Shown here in pieces: positions 12,314 to 22,777 of a DNA stretch of 64,000 nucleotides. The stretch is taken from positions 36,876,012 to 36,940,011 of the forward strand of contig CM059971.1 in NCBI GenBank assembly GCA_030490835.1, written 5' to 3'. The position numbers and the translations under genes were made by a program. Source of the DNA: Annona cherimola (lineage: Eukaryota; Streptophyta; Magnoliopsida; Magnoliales; Annonaceae). The notes beneath the pieces were generated by a model that made no database searches, was not told where the DNA came from, and was given only the letters and a program-made list of their open reading frames with translations. How positions within the stretch are numbered: the first letter of the stretch is position 1; each line of letters begins with the position of its first letter.

Positions 12314-13950
12314 AAATTCTCCTCACTTGAACCTTTGCTTGTCTTTAAGCAAATAATAAATGATGCCAGAAACTATAAATCAAATTCAGAATTCAAAAGT
12401 TTCCAAATAATGCAAAATCAATAATCGGGACAAATCTCAAGAACATTAGAATCAAATGTCACATGCCCCCATGAATTAGAAACTCCTAATTCTCTTAGCT
12501 TATATGCACATCTCTCTTTCCTATCTTAAATAATCATGACTTACACAATTGAATGATCAAGAGGACTTCTATAGGTAGAAATATAAGGTTCAAATTTATT
12601 AAGTTCAGGTAAAAAAGAATAGAATTCAAGTCAAAACCGTCTTAAGCCTTTTGTGCACAACCCCCACACTTATTTTTCTTTCTTTTATTTTTTAATGTCT
12701 GCTATTACCCTTGGTTTTTTACCAAGTTTGACTTACTTCCCCTTACCATATTTCAGGAAAAACCTAAAAATATTCATTACACTTCATTACTCAAACATCT
12801 TAATTTTCTTTTTAGTTTTCAACTTAAACTAGATATTAAAAAATGATTCAAGTACAACTGGAATATCAAGGTAAATAAAGAAATAATGTTTCAGCTCAAA
12901 GTGGGGAACAACAACTAATTCACAAAGATATAGTTTAAAAAAAATTAAAGAATTGCCTCTATCATATCTGTTCTTATGTGTGTTATAGATTCTATTCAAT
13001 AAGTCTAAGAGATGTGTTCTAGAATAAGTGAGAAGAGAAATTCATTTTCACACATACAAATCTTATTCAATAATTTAGAATAAAAGTATGAATTAATTTG
13101 ACACATACATGCATAGTCATCAGCTAACACACCCTACAAAACATTATTCTTATTTTTTGGTTCTTTCAATTTGTAAAAATTTTCAAATTTTCACTTTTTT
13201 CTACGTGATAACTTCAAATCTTGATTATGGTTTGCTCCAAGGTTCATAAAAGATTTAATATGGGGTCAAATTTTAACACGTGTCAATGTATTAATGTAAA
13301 ATTGATCAAATTTTAGTTACGCTGAGTCAAATATTTTTAATTAAAATCATAATGCAATGCATTTGTACCCCCACACTTAAAATTAACATTGTCCTCAACG
13401 TTAAGGACAGTTTAGTTTCCCCTTATCAATCTTATAATCAAATATCAAATAAAATAGATTTTAAACAAGTATCCAATAAGAGCAAGTTAACTTCCCTATT
13501 AATTTATTAAAGCTTTTGAACTGTATTCATCTCGAGCAAGTTTATGCAAAATACCACATGAATACTCTACATCAACAAGTATCAAAATCATAAAAAGACA
13601 ATAAAATAAACTAATACTTCCCTAAACCAACATTGGGTTGTCTCCCAAGCAGCACTTAGATTATAGTAATCAATTTGACTGCAAATCTAAATCAACCAAC
13701 TCCAACTTTTGAATCCATCTGCTTCTTCTTACCTCCATATTCGCATGCGCTTTGCAACTTTTGAACTAGCCTCCAAATTTGCTTAAGAACTTTTCCTATC
13801 AATAAGCCACAACAATTATTTTTAAGAGTCGAATGAGGAGGGAAGAAACTTATTACCATTTTGTCATCTTGGCTCTTTCATTCTTCAAATTCTAATTCTC
13901 GAGGCAATTTTTGATTTTCTGCTTTTAGCTGGTACAACAACTTTCTAACC
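12314..13950 (-). mobile_element. Athila-like internal 3' non-coding region
   Basis: Contains landmarks typical of the spacer after pol in Athila-like gypsy elements: a 'TTGGGTTGTCTCCCAAGCAG' block (near 13635; on the - strand GCTGCTTGGGAG...), 'CCCCCACACTT' blocks (near 12660 and 13370), and a GAGGAGAATT purine stretch adjoining the LTR at 12314. It carries no intact frame. Reverse transcriptase and integrase are absent, because the protease relic on the right is followed almost at once by post-pol spacer. A large internal deletion is inferred. Confidence 0.55.
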
Positions 13951-14379
13951 CTAAATCTTAGTGATTTCACCTCTGGTTATGCATGCTTTTGTTGAGTCAA
14001 TTTCAGTTCCTTTAGTTGGCATTTCTTTAATCATGTCAACTCGTAAACAAGAATTATCGATGGAGGGGTTTTGCATGGTTGAAAAGAGGTCAAATTTCAC
14101 TTTCTCATCTCTAACATTTAAAGTGAGATGTTCATTCATCACATCAATCAAAGCTCTGGCTGTTACCAAGAATAGTCTTCTAAGAATTATTGGAATATTT
14201 TGGTCCTCTTCTATATCAAGCACAATAAAATCAATGAGAATAAATAGCTTTATGATCTTCAATGCTACGTTTTCAATGATGCCAATTGGATGTTTGATGG
14301 AGCGGTCTGCCAGTTGTAATGACATTGATGTAGGATTTAGATTGCCTATATTCAGCTTTTCACAAATAGACTTGACCAA
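13951..14379 (-). pseudogene. Athila-like retroviral-type aspartic protease fragment
   Basis: A 142-codon frame whose first ~105 residues resemble the protease region of Athila-like Ty3/gypsy polyproteins. It has a 'LQLADRS-KHP-GIIENV' segment (about residues 22-39), then 'FIVLDIEEDQNIPIILRR' and 'ARALIDV', which are family hallmarks. The active-site Asp would lie just upstream, and that part is missing: homology ends at about 14371, where LTR-derived sequence begins. There is no reverse transcriptase after it. This is a relic of a polyprotein, not a functional gene. The start Met is incidental. Confidence 0.7.
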
Positions 14380-15230
14380 GTCGACCTGAAGTTAGAACTT
14401 GGAAGTGAAAGCCGAAGACTGAAGTCGCACTCAAAGTTGACTCTAGTCTGCGACTTGGGTGAAGTCACATCCGAAGTCGACTCCACTATGCGACTTGGTT
14501 TGCAACAGTCGGAAAAATTTGAACGTTGGCCCATTAAATGCGCGCCACTTACCACCAAACGTTCGAAATTCACCTCCCATTATATAAGGAGCTTCAAGGG
14601 GACGTGAATGAGGTTAGAGAAGCATTCATTGAGCTCACCTTCTACTCTCTCTTGCATTTAAGTTGATCTACAACAAGATTAAGAGAAGAACTGTGTTTCA
14701 AGCTGCTGAAAGCTGCATTGCTGAATTTCCTACTGCTTTTACAAGTTCTTCTACACACTGCAAACTGCCTACACGAATCTGTAAAGTGTAAAACTTTCAT
14801 TTGTTCATTATTTATTTTTCCCACTTGGTTTGATATTGGAAATCTAAACCAAGTGAAGGCAAAGTAGTATTGTGACTGGAGTGAGACTCGTCACCTACTT
14901 GTGTTGTATTTATGCAAGCCCCCTATAGCTGAAATCTAGAAGAGAACTGCTACTCTAGTTGTATTGAAATCTAATAGTGGAACCTAAGTCACAACGTGTG
15001 TAAGCTTGGAAGAGTGGAGTAGGGAAGATTGCCCGAACCACTATAAACCTTTGTCTCTTGGTGTGGCTTGACTGTTTATGTTTTATTGTTTTATTTCTCT
15101 CCATCTTTCTATTTGTTTCATTGAGGGGATTAACTCCAAAAAAAGAGAAATTTCTGTTTAAGCAAAAAATTTTAAAATACCTAATTCACCCCTCCCCTCT
15201 TGGGTAATTGTCATAAACTCGGGACCAACA
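14372..15230 (+). repeat. SIRE-like copia LTR, truncated at its 5' side
   Basis: In reverse orientation relative to the 10540 LTR, it contains the end of the AAGTCGACTT array, a CATTAAATGC block (near 14535), a TATATAAGG promoter-like box (near 14582), the 'CCCGAACCACTATAAA' block (near 15035), and a terminal 'GGGACCAACA' ending at 15230. The left side abuts the Athila-like protease relic inside the array, so the start of the LTR is lost. Confidence 0.7.
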
Positions 15231-15438
15231 TTTAGAAGACTGGAGTAAGAGTATTGCCAAAACCACTATATTTCTAAGTTCTTTGTGTGTTATTACTTTT
15301 GTTTATTGCTCTCTTGCTTTATCTATTTCATTAAAGAAGATTAAACTAATCGGTGGTTAAGTTTTAATTATTCAAAAAATTTTAATAACTCAATTCACCT
15401 CTTCCCTCTTAAGTTACACCAATAACTCGGGACCAACA
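15231..15438 (+). repeat. Tail of an older SIRE-like LTR
   Basis: It repeats the last ~200 bp of the preceding LTR with many differences: an 'AAAACCACTAT' block, a 'CAATTCACCTC' block and a final 'CGGGACCAACA' ending at 15438. It is best explained as a second, older LTR end lying directly behind the first. Confidence 0.6.
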
Positions 15439-15439
15439 C

Positions 15440-15850
15440 AAAAGAGATTGTAGTTTTAATAAAGTGAAGTCTCACCTTAGGTTTGACCTAATCCGCGACT
15501 TTAGTGAAGCCTTACCCCAAGCGGACCTCACCTGTAACTTGGGTGATGAAAAAGTGAAGAACAAGTCTTAGCAAAGTGAAGTCTTGCTCCAAATCGACTT
15601 TACGTACGACTTGAGTGAAGTGTATCCCAAATTGACCTCATTTGTGACTTGAAGAAAAGACCATAGGTGGTAATGCTCTCGAATTTTTATCAAATGAAGT
15701 TCCAAGCTGAAATCAAACTTATCATGTGACTTCAAGGTGAAGTTGCATGCAGAGTCGACCTCATGTGTGACTTTAGTTGTAACGGTCAAAAATTTCAAAT
15801 GCTGGAGCATTAAATGCAAGTCAACCACTACTCTAATGGCTAAATCTTTC
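15440..15850 (+). repeat. SIRE-like LTR array fragment
   Basis: Contains diverged GACTT/AAGTC hairpin repeats, then 'GAGTCGACCTCATGTG', a 'GCATTAAATGC' block (near 15808) and a TTTATAAGT box. This is the order seen in the 5' half of the LTR at 14372. It stops before the LTR end and is followed by a MITE. Confidence 0.55.
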
Positions 15851-15879
15851 TATCTTTTATAAGTGGCATTGAAGTATAA

Positions 15880-16172
15880 GGGGGTGTTTGGAAAGTAAGA
15901 AAACTTTTGATAAAAAATTTTAGTTCTAAAATTATTTGAAATGAGAGAAAATGATATGATATAATAGTGGTGATAATGAGGAGTAAATAAAATAAAGTTA
16001 AAATAGATATATTAGATGTATGAGTGGTTATATAGAAACAATTAAAAAGTAAGATGATTGTATAGGAAGAAGTGAAGAAATAATTAAAAAAATAAGGTAG
16101 TTGTGAAGAGTGAACAGTTTTAGATTAAAAAATTTTAAGTAAAAAAGTTTTAGGAGTAAATAAACGCCCCTT
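15880..16172. mobile_element. Tourist-like MITE, diverged copy
   Basis: Ends are GGGGTGTTTGG and a worn AAACGCCCCT. The interior is in the orientation 'AAATGATATGATATAATAG...' shared with the copies at 20102 and 20961. Edges are approximate because the right end is degraded. Confidence 0.65.
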
Positions 16173-16273
16173 TGAATGTGAGTAATTATTAAAACACTGT
16201 GCTACTACTTCAAGTAAGTTTATAAAATCATTACTTAATAAAGAACTTCTAGAATAAATCAATTACACATTTA

Positions 16274-19041
16274 GGGTGTGTTTGATAATTAATAAAACAT
16301 ATCAAGTTAAAACTTTTCAATTTAAAATTTTTCATTCTCCACAACTATCATATTTTTTAATCATTTTTTCACATTTTCCTATACAACTACTCTACTTTTC
16401 AATCATTTCTACACAACTATCCACAAAACTATCCACACAATTAACCTATCTATTTTAATTTTATTCTCTTTACTACTCATCATTACCCTATCATATTACA
16501 TCATTTGACAACTTTTATGTGGCGCCCCGAACCGAGGTGCCTAGAAGCCTTACTCCGGGATCGTTTTGATTGGTAAACGTGACTCAGGATTGTTGCCCTG
16601 ATCACACGGCAGGATTTTTTTTTTCATCAATACATGGAAAATTCCCATCATTCATCCAATTTGAAATATATTTCACATAACACAGTTATGATCAAAAACT
16701 ATTCCATAAACATTTTCATTGGAATAAAAATATTCCCTTTTCATCTCAAAATTATCATTGTTGACTTTACATAAAGTTTACATAAACATCATTTATATAT
16801 ATAACACTTGGCATGCTGCCTTCGTCATCATTTCCTGTCTGTTGTTGAAAAAGCATGGGTGAGTAATGATACTCAGTAAGCAAGCTATACATAATTTTTC
16901 AATCATTTTCATGTATTCCATAAAATGCAAATGCAATGCATACATAGCATTCATGACATTCCTTTGGATGCGACGCTAGCTAGGCGCTCATCCCATACAT
17001 GCTCCCATTTCAGGGAGGTCGCTGCCGGCCTGGGCCTATTAAGCGACTTGGCAATAGCGAGGGGAACATCCGGTCCGCTTATTACCTCGACTAAGGCCTA
17101 TTCCTCGTGCACATGCTCATTCTCATACACATGCCGGCATGATATTTGCAAATCATAAACAATTTCATAAAAAGCATTTAATAAATAATTTCACAAAACG
17201 AACTTCAGTTCATGTAAAGCAGTTATAGGTATGGCCAACCTTAAAAAAATTTCGTAAAATAACTTGTAAATAATTTCAAGCATTTTGAAAATAATTTGCA
17301 AAATATATAACTTGCTTACCTTCTTAGGAGGTGTCTTCGACCTTCTCTTTTCCTTTTCCTATTCAAGGACAAAGGATATTTCATTTCCTCTATTTAAGCT
17401 GCTTCCCATGTATGCTTTATAATATTTGGGCATTAATTCTTTACATAGATATTTTTGTCCATAAATTCTTCAAAAATTCCATACTTATATTCAAATATTA
17501 ACAGCAACGTGGTTACTGTTCATGGGTTTCAAAAATTGATATTTTTTCCAAAAATGAAAAATACCATGACATTCCTTATGCCTAGTATATCATTGGAAAT
17601 TTCTTATATTTTGAATTTATCATCATTTACTTGGCCAAAAAAATCATTTTCTCCATATACTAAAAATCATCATAAATTCACTCAAGCATAATCCTTAATT
17701 TCAAAAATCATGAAATTAATATATCATCATACTAACATCATATTTATTCATCCCAAATCATCATTTATCAATTTTGGAGCATTATTTACACATATCATAT
17801 GTTATTTTCCCAAAAGCTCTATCTTCGCTCCAAATTTTTGATGTTTTGTCATACTTCCATTTAAACATTATATCTATACTTATTTTCTCATGCTTGGGTA
17901 TTATCTAAGCATGATTTTACCTTACTTAACATCCAAAAGAAATTTGGGTAGAAATCACTTACCCGAAGTGGAGATACGCCTCTTTTTCTGGCACTTTCTC
18001 TCTCTAACCTTCTATTCTTCAAGGATAAAAAGTGTGGGGATGGGAAACGAAGTTGCTCAAGTGATTTTTGAGCTGGGATGGCTATGAATTTAGTTCTTGG
18101 GCTGCTCCTCTATTTATAGGGGTCCATTTTTTTATTATTTGCAATTTACCCCCTCTAGCTTAGGGTGTAAAATGGCAAATGTGTTTTTTTTCTAATTTCC
18201 AAAGGTGCCTTGAGCCAAGAGCAGCCACCCTAGGCCTGCTCCAGCCCCCCTATAGCAGCCCTAATTTTCTACCTATTTTTTGATTTTTTTTGATTTTTTT
18301 TTTAAAATTAATTAAATTAAGCTAAATTAATCCTAGCCCTTGATTTATGATTTGGATGAATTTGGACCATTGATTTGGTCATGGTACTCCCCCTGCACGA
18401 TCTGACATGTTGCTGCATTGCATTTAATTTTTTTAATTTTTATTTATTAATTTTAATTAAAGTCAAATACATAATTAATGAAAAAGTGAAGTTACTTTTT
18501 CACTTTGCATTTGACGTTTCATCTTGACCATTGATTTATGATTTTCATCACATCTTAGCCCATTTATCATATTCATTATGAATTTTTAACCATCCATAAA
18601 AAATTTCATCGAATTCCGACGCCCGGATTGCAATTTATGAATTTTTTTCTATTTTTCCACAAAAATCCAAACTTGGATTAAAATATCCAAAAGAATTGCT
18701 ATTTTGTCTTGTAGTGATTAAATCTCTATTTTGTCTTTTATGATTAAGTTAATCCAAGTGATTAACTCTTAATCATACATCTTAACCCCTTGTTTACTAT
18801 TCACGTTTACTATTCACGTGCACTATTCACGGGGTTAAATTCCTAATCGCATTATTTCAATCTCCAATACACATATTCATCAATATAATTCATGAATTTT
18901 CATTTATTCATAAAATAATTACAAAATTACAAATGTCGAAATGACGCGTATACAGTCGAAACAACTCGTATACGGTCAGGGTTCCACATTTTACTTTCCA
19001 AAACTTTTCACCAAAAGTTTTATTCATTATCAAACACACCC
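16274..19041. mobile_element. Tourist-like MITE split by a solo LTR
   Basis: The two halves, 16274-16517 and 18989-19041, together match the MITE at 33592. The outer ends are GGGTGTGTTTG and CAAACACACCC, and TTA flanks both sides (16271-16273 and 19042-19044). The 16518-18988 LTR lies between the halves. Confidence 0.88.
16518..18988 (-). mobile_element. 2.47-kb solo LTR inserted in a MITE
   Basis: A 2471-bp segment from TGTGGCGCC to GGTTCCACA with an exact 5-bp duplication TTTTA (16513-16517 and 18989-18993). It has no internal protein-coding region, polypurine tract or primer site, so it is a solo LTR. On the - strand a CTATAAATAGAGG box lies near 18110, which suggests transcription leftward. 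The long LTR and TG...CA ends fit a gypsy-type element, but I could not assign a clade. Frames up to 78 codons inside are not recognised as genes. Confidence 0.82.
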
Positions 19042-19044
19042 TTA

Positions 19045-19559
19045 AGGTGTAAATTTACTTTCTATTTATTTTATTTTGGGGCGTTACTTTGGATCAATAT
19101 TAGAAACCAAATTCAAGAAAAAGCAAAACAAAAAGTTTTTTTTTTAAATAAACAAAAGGTTGTTTTGAATTTATCTTACTAACAAGTTTTGCTTAATTAA
19201 TTTAAGTTTATCTTACCAAAGAGTTTTGCTTAATTGGTTTATGTTTATTTCACTAATAGGTTAGGCTTGATTGGTTGAAGTTGGATTCTCAAACTAGTGG
19301 TTATTGTATATGCTTTTTATGCTCAATTTGGGGTTGCATTGGCTGTTTGGCTTTTGCTTAAAAGAAAATAAATGTGTACTTTTAATAGAAGCGATATTTT
19401 GGAGCTTCTATATTAAGCGCTTTTGAGCTGACTTTTTATCTAAAAATAGTATTAAGCATATCCATAAGTTGTATGTTATCCAAATAAGAATTCAATTTAT
19501 CACATGGGGGATTGGATAAGAGCATAAGCACTCATTAAACACAATGCCAAACGGGGCCT
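19045..19559. other. Unresolved intergenic DNA
   Basis: No gene or repeat boundary supported. AT-rich. Confidence 0.4.
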
Positions 19560-19740
19560 TAGAATTGAAATCTAGAAGAGTGCTTGTACTTTAATTATAT
19601 TGTTGAATACAATAGTAGAGCCTAAGATATAAAGGGTGAATGTTTAAAAGAGTGAAGTAGGAGAGTTACCCAAACCACTATAAATTTTTATATTTATTAT
19701 TGTGTGCTTGCTTGTGTGCTTTTCATCTTACATTTAGATA
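19560..19740 (+). repeat. Short fragment of a SIRE-like LTR
   Basis: Carries the 'TCTAGAAGAG', 'GAGTGAAGTAGGAGAG' and 'CCCAAACCACTATAAA' blocks in the order found in the LTR at 14372-15230. It lacks both ends. Confidence 0.5.
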
Positions 19741-20065
19741 GATGGATCTAAGGTTTTTTTATGGGAAGGCGGAAGCGCTGTAAAAGAGGGAAGAAAGAAT
19801 GGAGAATGGTAACGGCATGTTCACGTCAAGAGAGGGATTCACGTGGAGGGAATTTTTTTTGATGAATTTTCACTTGCCTAATTTTACATATTGATGCTGG
19901 GGGCTTATTTTTGATTTGTATAAAAATTGAATCCAACAACTAATAGCTCATTGGTGAAATCCAATCACTAGCAAGGGTGGACAAAATTGCATCCCTTTTA
20001 GATCAAACATAAAAGATTAAATTCCTATTATATCACTCTTTGAATTTTTTCTAAAATTTTATTTA

Positions 20066-20930
20066 GGGCATATTTGTTTTTAACAAAACTTTTCAAAATA
20101 AGAGTATATTTGGGAAGTGATAAAATTTTTAATGAAAAGTTTTTTGTATAAAAGTTTTTGAATTGGTAGGAAACAATATGATATAATAGGAGGAATAATG
20201 AGGAGTAAAAACAATAAAGTTAAAATAGATAAGTTAGTTATATAGGTAGTTGTATATAAATGATAAAAATGTAGGGTAATTGTATTGAAAAATGTGAAAA
20301 ATGATTAAAAAATAGGATAGTTATAAAAAGTGAAAAGTTTTAGTTGAAAAATTTTATGCTTTTCCAAACCTTTTCTGAAATTTTTTAATTTAAAACTTTT
20401 TACTTTCCATGACTGTTATATTTTAAAATTATTTCTTTATATTTTTCTATACAACTATCTTATTTTTAAATTATTTCTATACAATTACTTATACAACTAA
20501 CTTATCTATTTTTAGGGTGTGCTTAGAAAATGATAAAATTTTTATATGAAAAGTTTTTGATATAAAGCTGTTGAATTGAAAGAAAATAATGTGATATAAT
20601 AAGGATAATGATGAGAAGTAAATAAAATAAAATTAAAATAGATATGTTAGTTGTATGGATAGTTATGTAAAAATAATTGAAAAGTAGAGTAGTTGTACAG
20701 GAAAACATGCAGAAATAATTAAAAATAAGATAATTATGGAGAGTAAAAATTTTAGATTAAAAAGTCTTAGATTGACATTTTTTAATATTGCTAAATACAC
20801 TCTTAACTTTATTCTTTTTACACTTCATCATTAATCATATTATATCATTTTTATCAATTTAACAATTTTTATATAAAAAACTTTTCATTTAAAATTTTTA
20901 TTACCTCCCGAATACATTCGTAATTTTTTT
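20066..20930. mobile_element. MITE carrying two further nested MITEs
   Basis: An outer Tourist-like element begins GGGCATATTTG at 20066, after TTA, and resumes after each insertion, ending near 20930. The inner copy at 20515-20802 has exact TTA duplications (20512-20514 and 20803-20805) and ends GGGTGTGCTTAG. The other inner copy, about 20102-20370, starts GAGTATATTTGGG and has a worn right end. Three members of one family are thus stacked within ~870 bp. Confidence 0.72.
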
Positions 20931-20960
20931 TTCACTTTTTGTTGTCGAGTACTAAATAAA

Positions 20961-21241
20961 GGGTGTGTTTGGGAATGAATAAAACTTTTGATGAAAAGTT
21001 TTGGAGAGTAAAAGTTGTCAAATGATGTGATATGATAGAGGTAATGATGAGGAGTAAAAATGATAAAATTAAAATAGATAGGTTAATTGTATGGGTAGTT
21101 GGGTAGAAATGATTGAAAAATAGGGTAGTTATATGGGAAAATGTGAAAAAATGATTAAAAAATATAATAATTATAAAGAGTGAAAAGTTTTAGATTTAAA
21201 AGTTTTAAGTTGACATTTTTTCCTCATTGCCAAACACACCC
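20961..21241. mobile_element. Tourist-like MITE with well-preserved ends
   Basis: A 281-bp element from GGGTGTGTTTGGG to CCAAACACACCC. It matches the 6182 copy in reverse orientation. The flanks are A-rich, so a TTA duplication cannot be shown here. Confidence 0.82.
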
Positions 21242-22165
21242 AAAATCTCAAAAATAACCAAATTGGCATTACTATCAATGTATCTTTGATTACCTCATAG
21301 GATACAAGATGAAAACTTTTTAGGATAGGATAAAGTTTTTAAATAGAAAAAAATGTGATATGATATGAGAAATAATGAAAAGTTCTTATTTGAAGAGTTT
21401 TTGTGGTATTCAAATAAGTTCCTAAAACTTTTTATTTTCTATAATTATCTCATTATTTAATCATTTCTTCATATTTTCCTATATAACTATCTTATTTTTT
21501 AATTTTTTTATATATAATTGTACCTTTGTTATCTTTACTCTTCATTGTCCTCATGTCATGTTGCATCATTTCTCATTTTAATGACTTTTACCCCAAAAAC
21601 ATTTTTTTCGAAGGTTTTTTACTTCCTAAACACACCATAAGTGTGTAAAAATTTGTTTAAAATTTAGAAGTGATACGATAAAAGTAATAATTAAGAATAA
21701 ATAGAATAAACATAAAATAAATAAGATAGTTATATGAGAAATATAATAAAATTAATTAAAATGCAGTAGTAATAATGGAAAAGTAGGACAATTATATAAT
21801 TGGATATCAAATCATGTCAAAATATATATGAGAAGAAGTGTGAAATGTTTTTAGTTCATATCAAACATGCCTGGAAGTGTTTGTTTATCTCCAAAATTTT
21901 TTACTCTTCATAATTACTTTATTTTTTAATTATTTCTTTTTTTATTCATATATAGTTATCTTATTTTTAATTATTTCTATACAACTATCTATACATCTAA
22001 ACTACATATTTTAATTTTATTCTCTTTTATTTTTATTATTATTCTTGTTATATTATATTATTTTTTATTTAAAAAGCTTTTATATGGACATTTTTTTATT
22101 ACTTTTCAAACGCACTAAAAATTTTATTACTTTCAAAACACAGTTTGAAAAGTTTGAAGTATTGT
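21242..22165. mobile_element. Remnants of two or three Tourist-like MITEs upstream of the host gene
   Basis: Segments around 21330-21640, 21640-21870 and 21870-22165 carry the family's interior blocks (such as 'TTCTATACAACTATC' and 'GTGATATGAT') with decayed ends. They reach to within ~190 bp of the isomerase start codon, so the proximal promoter is largely MITE-derived. TATA-like runs near 22050 fall within this material. Confidence 0.6.
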
Positions 22166-22355
22166 CAAATACACCTTGACATTTTACATCATACACCCCC
22201 ACGGAAATTTCCCTCCCAAGAATTGTTTACAATCCATGAACACTTCCAAAATACAACGACGGCCTCAGCTCGCCAACAAAGCACTCGTTCTTCTTTCTGT
22301 TCATCTTCTTTTCTTCATTTGCTTTGCTTTGCCAGTTGCCATTTCTCGATCAAAC

Positions 22356-22777
22356 ATGGACGAGTTATCGGCGGAATTCACAACCCTGGAAATGGTGAGA
22401 AAATTACCCAACTGCCCCTCAGTCGTCTACCTCTACCTCAACAACCCTTCCCGCCACAACGCCCTCACCCTTCCTTTCTTCTCTGAACTCCCCAAAGCCA
22501 TCTCCCTGCTTGACGAATCCCCTTCTGTCCGTCTCATCGTCCTCTCCGCTCGAGGCTCCCATTTCTGTTCCGGCATCGACATCTCCGTCCTCGGTGGGAA
22601 TCTCACCACCCAGCACTCCCATGACACGGCACGGGACAGCGAACGCCTCCGTCGCCAGATCAAGGACTTGCAGGCGGCTCTCACCGCATTGGAGAGATGC
22701 CGAAAGCCAATCATCGCTGAAATCGATGGGGCCTGTATCGGTGGCGGAATTAATATTGTGGCAGCTTGTGACATCAG
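22356..22777 (+). CDS. DCI1: DCI1 exon 1 (residues 1-140 plus 2 nt of codon 141)
   Basis: Runs from ATG to the donor AG|GTAACC. It encodes the N-terminal half of the crotonase fold, including the 'RHNALTLPFF' segment (33-42), the first oxyanion-hole segment, and the glycine-rich segment with Asn133 in the catalytic position (codon AAT at 22752-22754). It is distinctly more GC-rich than its surroundings. The frame stays open upstream to an ATG at 22236, which would add 40 residues containing a hydrophobic stretch (LVLLSVHLLFFICFALPVA). That extension is not a usual feature of the family. Confidence 0.88.

Noticed and set aside
13961..14389. A 142-codon + strand frame opposite the Athila-like protease relic
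   Set aside because: The - strand frame carries the recognisable protease motifs; the + frame is its mirror.
16925..17158. A 77-codon frame in the 2.47-kb LTR as a gene
   Set aside because: It lies inside a solo LTR defined by exact ends and duplication, and nothing in the peptide is recognisable.
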